From positions 119,572,552 to 119,636,551 of the forward strand of contig VDFB02252616.1 in assembly GCA_007258455.2 (NCBI GenBank): a stretch of 64,000 bases of DNA, read 5' to 3'. The notes under the pieces were generated by a model. That model did no database searches. It saw nothing but the letters and a program-made list of their open reading frames with translations, and had not been told where the DNA came from. This DNA is from Sequoia sempervirens (Eukaryota > Streptophyta > Pinopsida > Cupressales > Cupressaceae). Within the stretch, counting starts at the first letter, position 1. Every line of letters starts with the position of its first letter. Positions 11,940 to 23,876 of the stretch are shown here, piece after piece. Both the position numbers and the translations under genes were made by a program.

Positions 11940-14900
11940 CTTATAGCTAGAGTTTTGGATTCATCTGAGAAAATTTGGATATTTGACTCAGGAGCCTCAC
12001 CTCACATGACTCACTCATAGGATCTTCTAACGTTTATTTCTAGCAACACTACTCAAATTTTAGTGGGAAAATCTTCACAAATTCTAGTTATGGGGTCTGA
12101 TATAGTACAATTGATAGGGGGTAGCATTGAGTATGTTCTCTATATTCCTAAGACTTTAGCAAATCTCCTTTTAGTTTACCAAATTTACCATACTAGTGAT
12201 GAAAAGGTAGTTTTTTTTCCTACATGATGTATTTAGTTGACAACTACACCATCCATAAAGGGTTGTTGCTTTAGGCATAGCAAATCATGGGTCTTGGTTG
12301 TATAGATTTCATGGTTTTTATTCATCTTGTGGAGAATCACATGTTTCTCACATTGAATCTTTGAGAAAACTTTGGAACGAGAGGTTTGGACACCTCAACT
12401 ATAGGTATCTTTAGTATTTGAGTACTAAAAATATGGTACTTGGACTCCCTAAGGTGTCTTACACAAAGGGAGTTTGTTAACATTGTGTACTTGGAAAACA
12501 TCATCAGGAACCCTTTCCAAAGGGTAAGGCTCATCATGCTATTACCCTACTTGAGTTGGTTCATAGTGACCTCATGTCATTTCCAATCTCTTCATTTTTA
12601 GGAGCCAAGTATGCACTCACTTTCATTGATTATTACTCTAATCAAAATTAGGTGTACTTTCTTAAGTCTAAATGTGACGTCTTCAACATTTTCAAGACCT
12701 TCAATGTGTTCATGGAGAAGCAATAAGGTTATTCTATTTGAAAGATACACATAGATAATGGGACGAATATATGAACCAAGATTTTGTGGATTATTGTGTT
12801 GACCAAGGTATTCAACATCATTATTTGGCTCCCTAAACTCCTTAGTAGAATAGTGTTGTTGAAAGAAGGAACAAATCATTAAAGGAGATGGAAAATTGTA
12901 TGCTTCATCTAGGTATATGGTCCCATCATTTTGGGTTGAAGATATCAATTGTGCCAAGTATATTCAAAACTACACTCCCCACAAGGTAGTTCATAATTTC
13001 ACTCCAGAGGAGACTTGGTCCAAAATTGAGCTTGATTTTTCCTTCTTCAGAGTATTAGTAGTGAATATTGGACATTCAAACTAGATGGTCGACATAAGGA
13101 AATGGAGAGTAAGAGTCAAAAATACATCTTTGTTGGTTATTGTGAGGAAGTGAAAGCTTATAAGTTATTTGATCCTATCACTAGGGATGTCCACTTTCAT
13201 AAAGATGTCTAGTTTGATGATTCTTTCACACTGACATATCCTCTGCCATCTTCTTCTTCCTCACTACCTGAACTCTACCTTCTTCATCTCATGATGATAC
13301 CTTAGTCCTTGAGGATACATTAGGTGATGGTCATAAACCACCACCACCACCTCCTACCACTTTTGTTTCTCCCAAGTGGGCTAGGGGTGTTGTTGAGGAG
13401 GTTGGATCTTTATTTGTTGATCCTACATCCTCTAGGTGCACTCATTTAGAGACTTGTGACACTAGTCTTTTGATTCATGCTATATCTCTAGATCCACAGA
13501 GTTCTTCAGAGGCTTCTGGTATTCTAAATTGGGACAATACTATGGTAGAGGAGTATTCTTCATTGATGAAGAATTTAATACATGGTATTTAGTTAATCTT
13601 ATTAAGGGAAGAAAGATGGTTCAGTGCAAGTGGATGTACAACACTAAATATGCAGTTGATGGTTCTATTCAAAGATATAAGGCACATCTTGTGGCTAAGG
13701 TTTTTTCACAAGTTGAGGATATTGACTACTCTAAAATATTTTCTCAGGTATCCAAGATGGATTCACTTCACCTTGTTCTTTCTATTGCTACATCACAAAG
13801 ATGGCTATTTTATTAGATGGACATGAAGAGTGCCTTTCTACATGGTAATCTTAATGAGGAGATCTATATGGAGAAGTATCTAAGTTTTTTTCAAGACTCT
13901 TCACTTGTTTTTATATTACATCATTCTTTATATGGTCTCAAGAAAGCCCCTAGGGATTGGTATGAGAATATTTATGGTTTCTTTCTTGCATTTGGTTTCA
14001 CTCATTGCCACTTGGATAACACAGTTTACATCTAGAGATATGTAAATGAACTTTTGATACCAAACTTATATATTGATGACTTGATCCTTACTAGTGTTCC
14101 TCATCCGTGATTCAAGATATTCAACATAGATTGATGGCACACTTTTACATGACAAATCTTGGGCTTTTATATTTCTTCCTTGGTCTTCAATTTATTCAAT
14201 CTACTAAGGGGATTTCCATATACTAGCAGAATTACACCATTAATTTCTTCATCAATTTCATATGAGTGATTGTAAGCCTAAACCTATACCATTCTAGTCT
14301 AGTTTCACTTTGACTACCACTTGCACAACATCTATTGTTGATGCTAATTTATATAGATAATTAGTTGGTAGTATTTTGTATTTACGACACACATCCAAAT
14401 ATTACCTTCACTGTTGGGCTTGTCTCCCATTTTTCTCATGATCCTCAAGAAATTCATTCGAAGGAAAAAAAAACATATTTTGAGGTATAATAGCAACACC
14501 ATTCATTTTGGTATTTATTACACACCACGGGCTTCACATATAGTAGGTTGTATTGAATTAGATTAGGCAAGAGATGTTGATTCTCACAAGTCCACTTTTG
14601 GTTTTGGTTTTTCTCTTGGTTCTAGTCTAGTTACATTGTCTTGCAAGAAACAAATTAATATTGCATTATCTTCTACTCAGTTTGAGTATTGAGGAGCAGT
14701 TATTACTAGCTAGGAGATACTATGGATTTGACAGCTTATGACATATTTTGTTCTTCCACTTGATCATCCTACTATACTTTGGTGTGAAAACCAAAGTTGC
14801 ATTCACATTTTACACAATCCAATTGAAGATCAATGGATAAAGCATATTGAGATTCATATACACTTCATTCGATAGCTTATCCACGATAGCTTTTTATGCT

Positions 14901-15023
14901 TCATAGTATTTTCATACTAAGGATCAAGTTGCAAACATCTTAACTAAACCTTTAGAATCACCTTGTTATATTGTGGTGTTCCAGTTGCTTGGGGTAAAGG
15001 AAGTTGTCCTTGGGGGGTCTTGA
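11940..15023 (+). pseudogene. pol: copia pol (protease-integrase-RT-RNase H), decayed
   Basis: Protease: FDSGASPHMTHS at about 11982, with DSGAS at 11985-11999. Pre-integrase: WNERFGHLNYRYL at about 12374, then the spacer to ELVHSDLMSF, the integrase core's first Asp. The rest of integrase is badly broken. Reverse transcriptase: MVQCKWMYNTKY...QRYKAHLVAK at 13529-13816, then MDMKSAFLHGNLNEEIYME and YGLKKAPRDWYE at 13817-14035, separated by one TAG. The catalytic box YIDDL is at 14069-14083. RNase H: SHKSTFGFGFSLGSSL and ALSSTQFEY at about 14580-14690, ending with NILTKPLE and a TGA at 15021. The catalytic boxes of PR and RT survive, but frameshifts and stops abolish function. Confidence 0.88.
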
Positions 15024-15208
15024 GTCCTCCTTCCTTTGTATATAGTTCACTTTTTCAGAGAGGAGTTTTATCCCACTAGGATTTCTCCTTTACTCTATTT
15101 GTGAGAGAATTTTATTTTATACATGAGTACCTCATTAGGCCTTATTTTTGGGACTCGTGTTTTAATGAATTACTCCATAAGAATCACTTAATCCAAAGGA
15201 TTTTAGTT

Positions 15209-15545
15209 TGAAAATTGTCTTAATGCATCTAATTATCATTTATCTAGTTCCTACACCTAGTAGTCTCATTCATGCTAGCTTAAGTTCACTTAGTGGTTTA
15301 GTTATCTCACCTCATAGAAACTCGACACATGCCTTCACACTTGTCCCAAGTGTTCTACATGTGTCACATTACTTGGAGGGTTAGTCAGTCTTTGTGTTTC
15401 ACCTTCCTACCTCCTCCTTGTCCTATAAAAATAATAAGTTATCATTATATTCTACACATGTTATGATAGTTATTTGGCTTGTGCATTGTGCTTCATTCAT
15501 TTCATGGTAGTTTGAATATTACATTAATTATTTATTGCTCCAACA
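15209..15545 (+). repeat. 3' LTR of copia element
   Basis: It starts TGAAAATTGTC and ends CTCCAACA, parallel to the 5' LTR. The two differ at scattered positions and small indels, so the insertion is not recent. It is followed by AAACT (15546-15550), the target-site duplication. Confidence 0.88.
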
Positions 15546-15550
15546 AAACT

Positions 15551-16005
15551 TGCAAGTATCACATTATGTTAGTATGAATTTAAATTCTTATGTTATGAGC
15601 TAATTTTAGAAAATTTATAATCACCCATTGGATAGTTGGATGTGCATTAATCATATTAAGAGTATCTTCAAAACATTTTATTTTTTTGTAAAAATACATT
15701 TCTTTATCAAAATTCTTTATAAGTCAATATTTCACCTTATACAATTATACTAATTTAATGTGAGGATGATGGTAATAACATAGATCTAATCATGAGGGGT
15801 AGAAATACTATAAAGGAGGTATAAATAATGTCACAAGATGTTCAAAAAGTGTATTAGGAGGGAGATTTAAATTACAATATTAAGAGGTATAAATTAAATT
15901 ATGGATATTATTTAGTTCCATGTGAATGAGGTGATATGACAATTTTTAATAAGGTGAATCCATTGTATAAATGGTTGCTTATAAAAAGAAGAGTGAATTG
16001 CACAA
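15551..16005. other. No gene identified
   Basis: AT-rich sequence between the copia element and the 3' end of the minus-strand LINE. No ORF or repeat supported. Confidence 0.6.
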
Positions 16006-19000
16006 AAATATATTTTTTTTTTGTTATTATCAGTGAGCAACCCTTTTACAAAAATAAAACAAAGAGCACAAAAGTCTCAACAAAAATACATAAAAAATAT
16101 AACTCCTTAAAGGATGAAGTCCAGTAGCAAAAAAAATACAAAAAAGCATTTGTGAGAGTAGACCAAAAGCACACAGATAGCATCAACAAGATAAAAGGAT
16201 TTTTTTTTAATTCACTATCAACTTCACACTCCTCATTGAAAAATTATAGGTGGCCCTCTATGGGATCCTTGTCCAAGTCAACCAAGTCTTTATCCTTCTA
16301 CACCTATTGGGATCTTATCCTCTTATAAGGGAACCCTAACTTAAATTTTTTTTTCTTCAGGAAGATTTCATGCAACATGAAGATGCTAGTGGAAAAATTC
16401 TTAATATTGGTATTTCTTAATGGATCACTTTATTAAATGGGAAAAATAGAGCATCCTAATTATTCTCCACTTGCAACATTCTCTTTTTATATTATTAATT
16501 TATGCAATTATTTGACTAAAATTCTTAATTTTGTCATTCAAATTCTAAGAATTTAATTGTAACATATGCTTTAGGTGATTATCCATTAGCCTACCTATGG
16601 AGTATGGCCATTTTATTCTTTATTCTTTCATTTTAATTTATAAAAAAATTAAGGATGTTGTGATGTGAGTTAGATTTATCTTTTAGAGATTTAAACTTGG
16701 AAATCAAACTATTCACAAATCAAACAATACTATCATAAAAAACCTTATCAATGGTACACTTATCTATCATCTTCCCTAGACTAACACACTCTCCATCCTT
16801 ATTTATTAATAACATCAAACAAGGTGGCACCTTCAACCCTCAAGGGTCCCTCAAACATATGTGTTTTACCTTTATTAATGGAAATATGCATTAGATTGCT
16901 CAAATGGGGGTTAGCAATAGAATTAGCCACAATGAAAAGTTTATTAGAGATAAGGGACACACCAATATTAACCCTAGTGGCTATTTTAGAAGTAGGAAAA
17001 TTGGGAGAATTTTTTTTTATAGTAACAACCTTGGGAGAAGATATAACTTTTCCTTTTTGAATTTCTTAGGAAACACAATTTTAAAGGATAATTTTCGTTC
17101 AACACCATCCCGTGATTAGATTTAGGAATGCCATACTTATTTTTCTCAAACTACTAAAGATATCACTTGGTGGAGAGGGAGCTCATTTTTTTCTAGCATC
17201 ACATCAACAACTAACTACTAAATATACATGAGTAATTATAATGAGAAAATAACCAACCACATGTACATTTGAGATTATTTAAGAAAGGGAAATAGTAGGA
17301 AAACACATATTTTTATCATCCTTGAAAAGTGGATTATTTAATCATGTAGTAACTTACCTCATCCAAAGGTAATTGTAGAATCTAACACAAGTAGTTTGCT
17401 TGGTACCTAAGGTTTTTTTCTTCCTTTTCAAGAAGGTGTTAATATGATCTTTCCTCTTGGTTTTTCTTTCTTTTAGGGTATTTACTTATTTAAGGGTAAA
17501 CTAATAGTAGAAACATTTTCTTCCTTTGTGGTTTCAAATATTAACCCTCTCACTATCACCTTTCTACCCTTTGAATATGTGACATATTCCTTCTAGATAA
17601 GAGGATCATATACATTAATTTATGTTCTAAGAAAGGATCCACTTACCCATGCAAAAAATGTGCCAAATTATTGTTTCCTTTTTTACCTCTTCATAGGATG
17701 GGTTCAATTTATAACCTCTCCCTCCCATCATGACCACCTTGTTACTTGTCACAAGAATATGCTATTTGAGAAAATAAATACAAGTAGAGGAATAAAATGA
17801 AGGAAATTATGCATAAGCTACTTAGATGAATATATATTTAAACTACACCTTAGGAAGTTATTATTATGAAAAAATAATGATGGTATATGTCAAAGGATAA
17901 TAAGATACTCCAAATTTCTATGAGTGAAATCAAGATAGTTAACAATAGATAATCTCATATTTGACCCTATTATTTCATTCTATGAGGTACAAATGACAAC
18001 CATTTCAATTCAATTAAGTATAATATCCATGGTTAGATAGTCACAAATGCACCTCATTTCTAATTCTATAAATAATATCTAAGGGAAAATTATCCACCTC
18101 CCTCCATTGACTTACACATTCAAACCTTCTATTCACGCCAGTTAAAAAATATACTAGCCCATTCCCCTCTTTATAGATATACATAATTCTCACATTGATG
18201 AAAAAATTAAGACATTAAATCAAGTCCTTGAAGCTATTGTTGATATTCTAGGAAGGGGGAGAGAGAATCTTAAGAAAGTTAGTTATGTTAAGAGAATCAC
18301 CCTAAATAATAGGAGAAGACTTAAGATCCATGGTCAGATAAATAACATGGAAGGTAGTTATGGATTTCACCATATAGTTGGATCAAGGTCCCAACAACCT
18401 TGCATGAGTTACCATAAAACTCCTTTTTTATCCCTAATGATCCCTCCTCCTCCAATAGGATTGATATTTCTTTTTTTATGCCATCACAATTTAGTTTGAC
18501 CTAATTAGAATCAAGAAAATTTCACTTCGTGGGTTTCCTCTTCAATATTTTGGTGTTGTTAGGGATTTTTTGCTTAATATGTCTCTTAATTAATCACAAG
18601 CCCTAGTTCCACTTCTAGAGGTGGTGATGAAGGGTCATTTCTTTTTCTTAAAGAAATATTTTTAATAATATCCTTTGGTATCCTTCAATCAAATTCCTCC
18701 TAGCTTCTCCTCTAAAAATTCTAATACTTATCTCTAATAAAAATCCCCAACAAAAAAGAGGTATGGTTAAATACCCAATATCTTTAATATGGGGATGAGG
18801 AAGAGGGGAAGACCAAAACAAGGAAAGATCAAGTATAAAGCTAGAGGAGGTCAAAAGTAATTTACAAATTCCAATTAAGACATAAAAACATGCCACACAA
18901 ATGGGTATTATAGAACATGTGGTAATTAATTCAACATCATTCTCACAAAGTAATAACCTCTTGAGAATCATGAAACATCTCTCAATAAAATCATCTATTG

Positions 19001-19760
19001 TAACAATTCTTTGTACAAATCCCACCAAAAGAAGTTTACATTTGGTAACAAGGAGTTGTTTCAAACCTTTTTCTACTTAAACCTATTAGGAGGAAGATTC
19101 AATAGAAATAAGTATCTTGAAGCAACACTATAAGACCCTATAGAGAAACTAGACCATAAAATGCATCCCCTCAATCAAATTAGCTTTTGTGAAACCCTTT
19201 TAGATGTTCCATAGGGTCAAACACAATAGCTTGACCTAATTGAATAAAGAAAGGATATATTTTTTTCCATTTCAATTCTTTCACACCAAACTCCTAGTAA
19301 TCAATCACACATGAGAAAAAGAGAAAACCATCCAACTTTAATGTTAGAGCTTGAAGATAGAGAATTGAGAGTGGAATTTATAATCCAAATATTATCATAA
19401 AAGTTGAATACAACTAAATTTACACTTTCCATCTTGAATCTTCTATTAATAGTTATCTATATTTTATAAAAATATTCTAGTTAGAAGATCCATATAAAGT
19501 AAGATTCATGCTTAGGAATTTGGAGGAAATATTGTCATTAACATACTTATCTTTCATAATACTAGTCTTGTTGTTGTCCCCTTTCAATAATATCCATCAA
19601 ATTTTTGTGAATAGAGCTACATTTATACACTTGGTTCTTCTCAAACCAGATCTTCCATGATATTCTTAAAGGTATATCTTCTCCTAGTAAATAACGTATA
19701 TTCTCTACTTATCCTCCAAACATGAGAATAAGAATATTCTTTCAATTTTTTCTACTTTGT
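16006..19760 (-). mobile_element. LINE (L1-type), 5'-truncated, minus strand
   Basis: The minus strand carries the end of a plant LINE ORF2 (zf-RVT finger at about 19064-18850, RNase H at about 18540-18080). About 2 kb of 3' sequence follows, ending in an A run (T run on the plus strand at about 16010-16020). The 5' boundary is not visible; I set it where similarity fades. No target-site duplication was found. Within the tail, a minus-strand stretch near 17100-16820 translates to SLISNKLFIVANSIANPHLS and onward without a stop for about 80 codons. Its family is unknown. Confidence 0.65.
18080..19064 (-). pseudogene. LINE ORF2 C-terminal part: zf-RVT and RNase H
   Basis: An open frame of 138 codons (19064-18648) contains GFVQRIVTIDDFIERCFM then LLLCENDVELITT, matching the plant LINE zf-RVT pattern 'L-RRG...C-x-x-C-x-x-x-x-ES-x-x-H'. 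The first Cys has become Leu. The second part reads LDSN-stop-VKLNCDG, the RNase H start whose Trp codon became TAG, and later YKEGNGLVYFLTGVNRRFE, the 'REGN-x-x-AD-x-LAN-x-GV' end with the Asp replaced by Tyr. In life this would be the RNA-degrading tail of a LINE polymerase. Several frameshifts separate the pieces. Confidence 0.68.
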
Positions 19761-20327
19761 CAAAGTTTAGGTAGCTTAGAAAGATAAAGGAGGTGATGCA
19801 AGGAATTTTTGGAGGTCATAACTTTTGACTTGAGAGTCCGTTTGAGAAAAAAAATGATGTGGAGAAGTGTCTCAAGTTGAATTCGTAAAATTGAATATAT
19901 TGAGTTGGACCATGTCTCGACACTTTTCTAGAGCCAAATTCCTTCATATGAGGCCTTAAATTAGACCTTTAGTGTTTTTTAGGATTTTCCCAATTTATAA
20001 TTTTTTAGTTATTTTTTAATCCTTGATTTATGAGTTGAAAAATGGCGCCACTCTTATTAGCTTTAAATAATTGGTAACTTTCATAGCCATGCAAATAAGC
20101 ATGCAAAATTTTAAAAAATGGCAAATTAAAAATCTTGTAAAAATCTACCAAAAAATGTAATTTCAGATTGTAGCTATAAAGGAGTTTATTTTAGTTGTAG
20201 AAGGAGAATGGAAGGAGGATAAGGAAGGAAAATTAATTCAATTCCTTGTGTTTCTATATTTTCTTTTTCCAACATTAGTGCTTAATATTATGCTATGAAT
20301 TGGATACATCAGGAGGTGTATAGCTAT
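19761..20327. other. No gene identified
   Basis: AT-rich; contains phrases such as GTCATAACTTTTGACTTGAG that recall plant LTR sequence, but no pair or boundary is visible. Confidence 0.5.
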
Positions 20328-22255
20328 TGTAGACACCTAAAATTAAAAAAATTTCAATTCCAAGATTTCCTCTATAATTTATCATTTAATTTTGACTAAT
20401 TATCTAACTTACCCTCAATTATTAATTAATAATTTTTTATTATTTAATAAATAATTCCACTATCCCCTCACTTCCATTTCTAATCTAAAATCAATAATTT
20501 TCCCCCCTTCCATGGTCTAACTATAATTCCCCGGTGATTGTACCAAGCAATTACTTGTATTGGGTCCATCTTGAGATTTTGGTTAGGTGTTTTCATATGA
20601 TGTATATGTTGATTTTATACTTATGTATGGCATGTGTGTAGGCCCTCTACCATGTGTTTGGTGTGAGTGTTGTGATTGTGGTCTGTGTGACTCTCCTAGC
20701 ACAATAGGAGTGGATCTTTTAATTCCTTGAGGTGGGTAATGTGAATCCACCATTGGGGATATAATTTTCATGGATTGAGGAACATCATGGTACCATTTTA
20801 TACCAATATTAATTCTTTTATTTATATTCTTTCCTTTCACTCAAGTTGTAATATTATTAATAGACCTCTCATTAAGAAGGATTGTAATATTTATAAATGT
20901 TAGTGTTTTAGCCCTAATTATGTGTATCAATATTGGTGTTGGGCATGATCATACTTATTCTATGTTGTATTTATTTCTTGGAAAGCTAAAATGAACTTAA
21001 GAATAGTTTTTTATGTTTAAAATGAGTTTGGTGGTCACGTAAATCACAATTGGGTGGCTTGGTACTATATCTAGGTGGTCTTGTATTGTACTAAATTGAC
21101 CCAGACTAACCAGAAAAATGGCTAAGTATAGTTAGGTAGCCTAATAAATTTGGGTAGCCTGGTTGCATGTTTGGGAAATTTGGTAAATTTGGGTGGCCTA
21201 CTTGCATGTTTGGGTGGACTGGTTTTGCACGCCTAAAAATTTAAATTTTTTGTCTCACTATTTGGGTGGCCTCGTCTTGTGTTTGGGTAGCCTCATTCCC
21301 ATACAAAAAGAAAAATGTATCATGGTAATCCAATGGTTTTATAAGTCTAATTCTATTCATGAATAATTTTTATGCCTTGCATCTAACCTGTTTTGGTTGT
21401 TTTAGTCATCAAAACCTTCAAAAACCTACTCAAGTTTCTCTATTTCAAAACTTGATCATTTTTCCTTGTTTCAAGGAATCGTATGGGAAAACCATGTAAA
21501 TGGAAGGTGTTACTCATGGTCCTAGGGGTATATTGGTGCTGTGTACATGTTCTTATATATTGTTTCTAAGAACTTATGGCTTCTCTTGCATTATTTTGCA
21601 TGCCTTCTTCTAAAGTTTCCCTATTGTTAAACCTAGGGTTAGGGAGATTGTGCCCCTAGTCTTGTGAAGAATTGAGGAGGTTGTAATCCTTCATGGTTGG
21701 TCTTGTTGGTTTCCTAAAAATTTTATATTAGGTTATGGGTTTTTATGGAGTTGTATACTTCTATTTATGTGATGTCACATTGTGATAGGAAGTATGTGGT
21801 TATCTGGAAGTGACTCATCATCATTCATGTTTTTGGTGAGTTTGTGTCTTTTAGTTAGGCAACCTCTTATGGAGGTTTGAATCTATGTTTAGATTTTTGA
21901 ATTGTGTCTAGATGTGAATTGGAGGTTGTTGATTCCCTCATCTTATCCTAGTGTGGAGTTGTGAGAGAACACAACCATTGTTTAGTAATTGATCATCATG
22001 TAGGTGTTGCCATCTCTCTCTTGTTTGTTTGTCATGGTGGCTTTATCCTACAAGTGGTTAGTCCTTCTATTGTTGCCACCTTTAATATATAATGGTTAAT
22101 TTTTATTTATTTTTCTTGTCATTGTATTTTTGTGACACTTATGTGCATGTTGTTGTGCAAGTGCGGCATGCCATTGTTGCATTATCGGTGTTGTGCTTGT
22201 TTTAAAAAATGTTCCATTAGGTTTTGTTTTGAGTGTGTCAGCTTGGGGCATTACA
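20328..22255 (+). repeat. Candidate orphan LTR (Ty3/gypsy-like)
   Basis: It starts TGTAGACACCTAAAATT and ends TTGGGGCATTACA, so it has TGTA...TACA ends of the type seen in plant gypsy LTRs. A primer-binding-site-like sequence lies two bases downstream. The length, about 1.9 kb, is high but possible. I did not find a clear second copy. The region near 32567 starts with a loosely similar AT-rich sequence (AAAACCTAAGTTTTGC) and might be the partner, with the 23877-31663 copia element inserted between them; this is weak. Confidence 0.4.
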
Positions 22256-22257
22256 TA

Positions 22258-22270
22258 TGGTATTAGATCC
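22258..22270 (+). other. Primer-binding-site-like sequence
   Basis: TGGTATTAGATCC resembles the initiator tRNA-Met site TGGTATCAGAGCC with two changes, and lies two bases after the LTR-like end TTACA. Confidence 0.5.
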
Positions 22271-23872
22271 CATGTTGTAGCACTAGGATCTTTGGTTCAT
22301 GTGATTTCCCATGTGGTTGTTGATGCTTGGTGCATGATCACTCAATTTTTATATAGTGAGTAATTTTTTAGCTTCTTGGATGGGTACCTTGGGTGGAATT
22401 TCTAAGGGTTCAGTGTGAACAAACCCATGTAGTGTATTTTAGGATGAAGAGTGTCTCCTAGGACCTAACACATTTGACATGGATGGGAAGATACCCCTTG
22501 TTGAGAGTCTCTATAGTGGGGAATGATCACTCTTTGGTGCATTTCTCATTATGTGAGAGCTTTGGTTGGGTCTTTGTGTGTGTATTTTTTTGGTAGTAGG
22601 TGTTGTTTCCATTTCCCCTTACATGATATGTTTGAGAAATTCTTGTTTGTTGTAGTTAGTTATACCCTTGAGTTTCTAAGAAGTGCTTTCATGTGTGACT
22701 ACCATCTCGATGTCTCAATTTGTGTTAAGTGAGAATGTGTAAATAATCTTGAGTGGTATTGTTTATGCTTGCATTTTCTCTTTGGCTATGTATATATGGA
22801 TGCATTTGATTAAAATTGGGTGTTAATGTCTTGGCTCATGATTGAGCATTGTGAAATTTCCTATTTGAATGGTTCTTTGAAGGTAAATACAGTATATGTT
22901 ATATTCCTGAATTATAAAATGGTAATGTTTCCTATGGTGCATTTTGTATTGTACTCCTATTGGAGTATCATCCTGTGTGTGAACTGATTATGTTAGTTCA
23001 TGAATGAAAGGTTGCATTTTCATAATAAAATATTTTGGTCACTAACTTATGTCCCCAAATCATATTGCCCACAAGATTCTTGTGAGAACCTATATGGGTA
23101 ATCAAAATTGTTTTCCCTCTTGCAAGTGGTGCATGCTTAATTGTTAAATGAAATTATCCATATGAGGATTATTATGTTGGTTAGTTTAGAGCCTCAAGTG
23201 TGATGTTCCCTATGAATGACGTGGATTTCATTTTGTTCTAGAATGTGGTATTGATGCATGATGTGAGTCATGTGTGTGTCATTGTATTGTAGCTATAGAT
23301 TCCTTGTGAAAGTGGTTCTTGGGTAAAGCCCTACCCTTGTTTGAATAGAATTTGTGGATGTCTGCATATGCCTTCTTGCATCATGATGTGACCATATTTT
23401 GATGAAGTGTATTTGCTTAATGTGGTTTTTGTTAGCATAGTTAATTGAATTTGGTGAATTGTGTTTGTATTGTGTTTGAGCATTAACTCTCTATTATAAC
23501 TTGGATGTTGTACTCGAAATATGTCATATAGATTTTTACTCCCTCAAATGTGGCTAACATTAGTCACCCAGTTTATGTAATCATTTTTTCCAAGTTTGAT
23601 GCTTTATTTTGTTTATTGATGAACTCTCTAATCGTTGATTATGGATCAAAATTTAATTTTTAATTTTTTATGAGTGGTCTAGTCACCAAAATTTTCCTCC
23701 TATCTAGTTTGTGGCCCTTAGTTACACCTGAATTATTGTTTAATTGCACACGAATTATAATTTAATGTTGGAATCGATAATTCTCCCTCTTGGGTTTTTA
23801 TTTATCTTTGTGGTGGTCATTATAAATGTTTAAAGTTGTTGGTCCTATTCTATGTTATGTTTTATTCCCTGT
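22271..23872. other. No coding sequence recognised; GT-rich putative element interior
   Basis: The plus strand is rich in G and T, with many TGTG words, unlike the AT-only flanks. I find no gag or pol motifs. If 20328-22255 is a real LTR, this would be the start of its interior. Confidence 0.4.
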
Positions 23873-23876
23873 CTAT

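Larger units (their letters stand above)
9083..15545 (+). mobile_element. Complete but decayed Ty1/copia retrotransposon
   Basis: Two similar LTRs (9083-9417 and 15209-15545) flank a 5.8-kb interior whose coding remnants are in copia order: gag, protease, integrase, reverse transcriptase, RNase H. The primer-binding site directly follows the 5' LTR. The 5' LTR is preceded by AAAC (9079-9082) and the 3' LTR is followed by AAACT (15546-15550). This gives a 4-5 base target-site duplication, with one T of the AAACT-T junction apparently lost on the left. Many stops and frameshifts show the copy is dead. Confidence 0.9.

Noticed and set aside
16824..17119. Plus-strand ORFs of about 70-78 codons
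   Set aside because: They are opposite a better-looking minus-strand frame in the LINE tail and show no protein features of their own.
20041..20055. TGGCGCCAC as a possible gypsy primer-binding site
   Set aside because: No LTR end lies next to it and no gag follows; nine bases are not enough.
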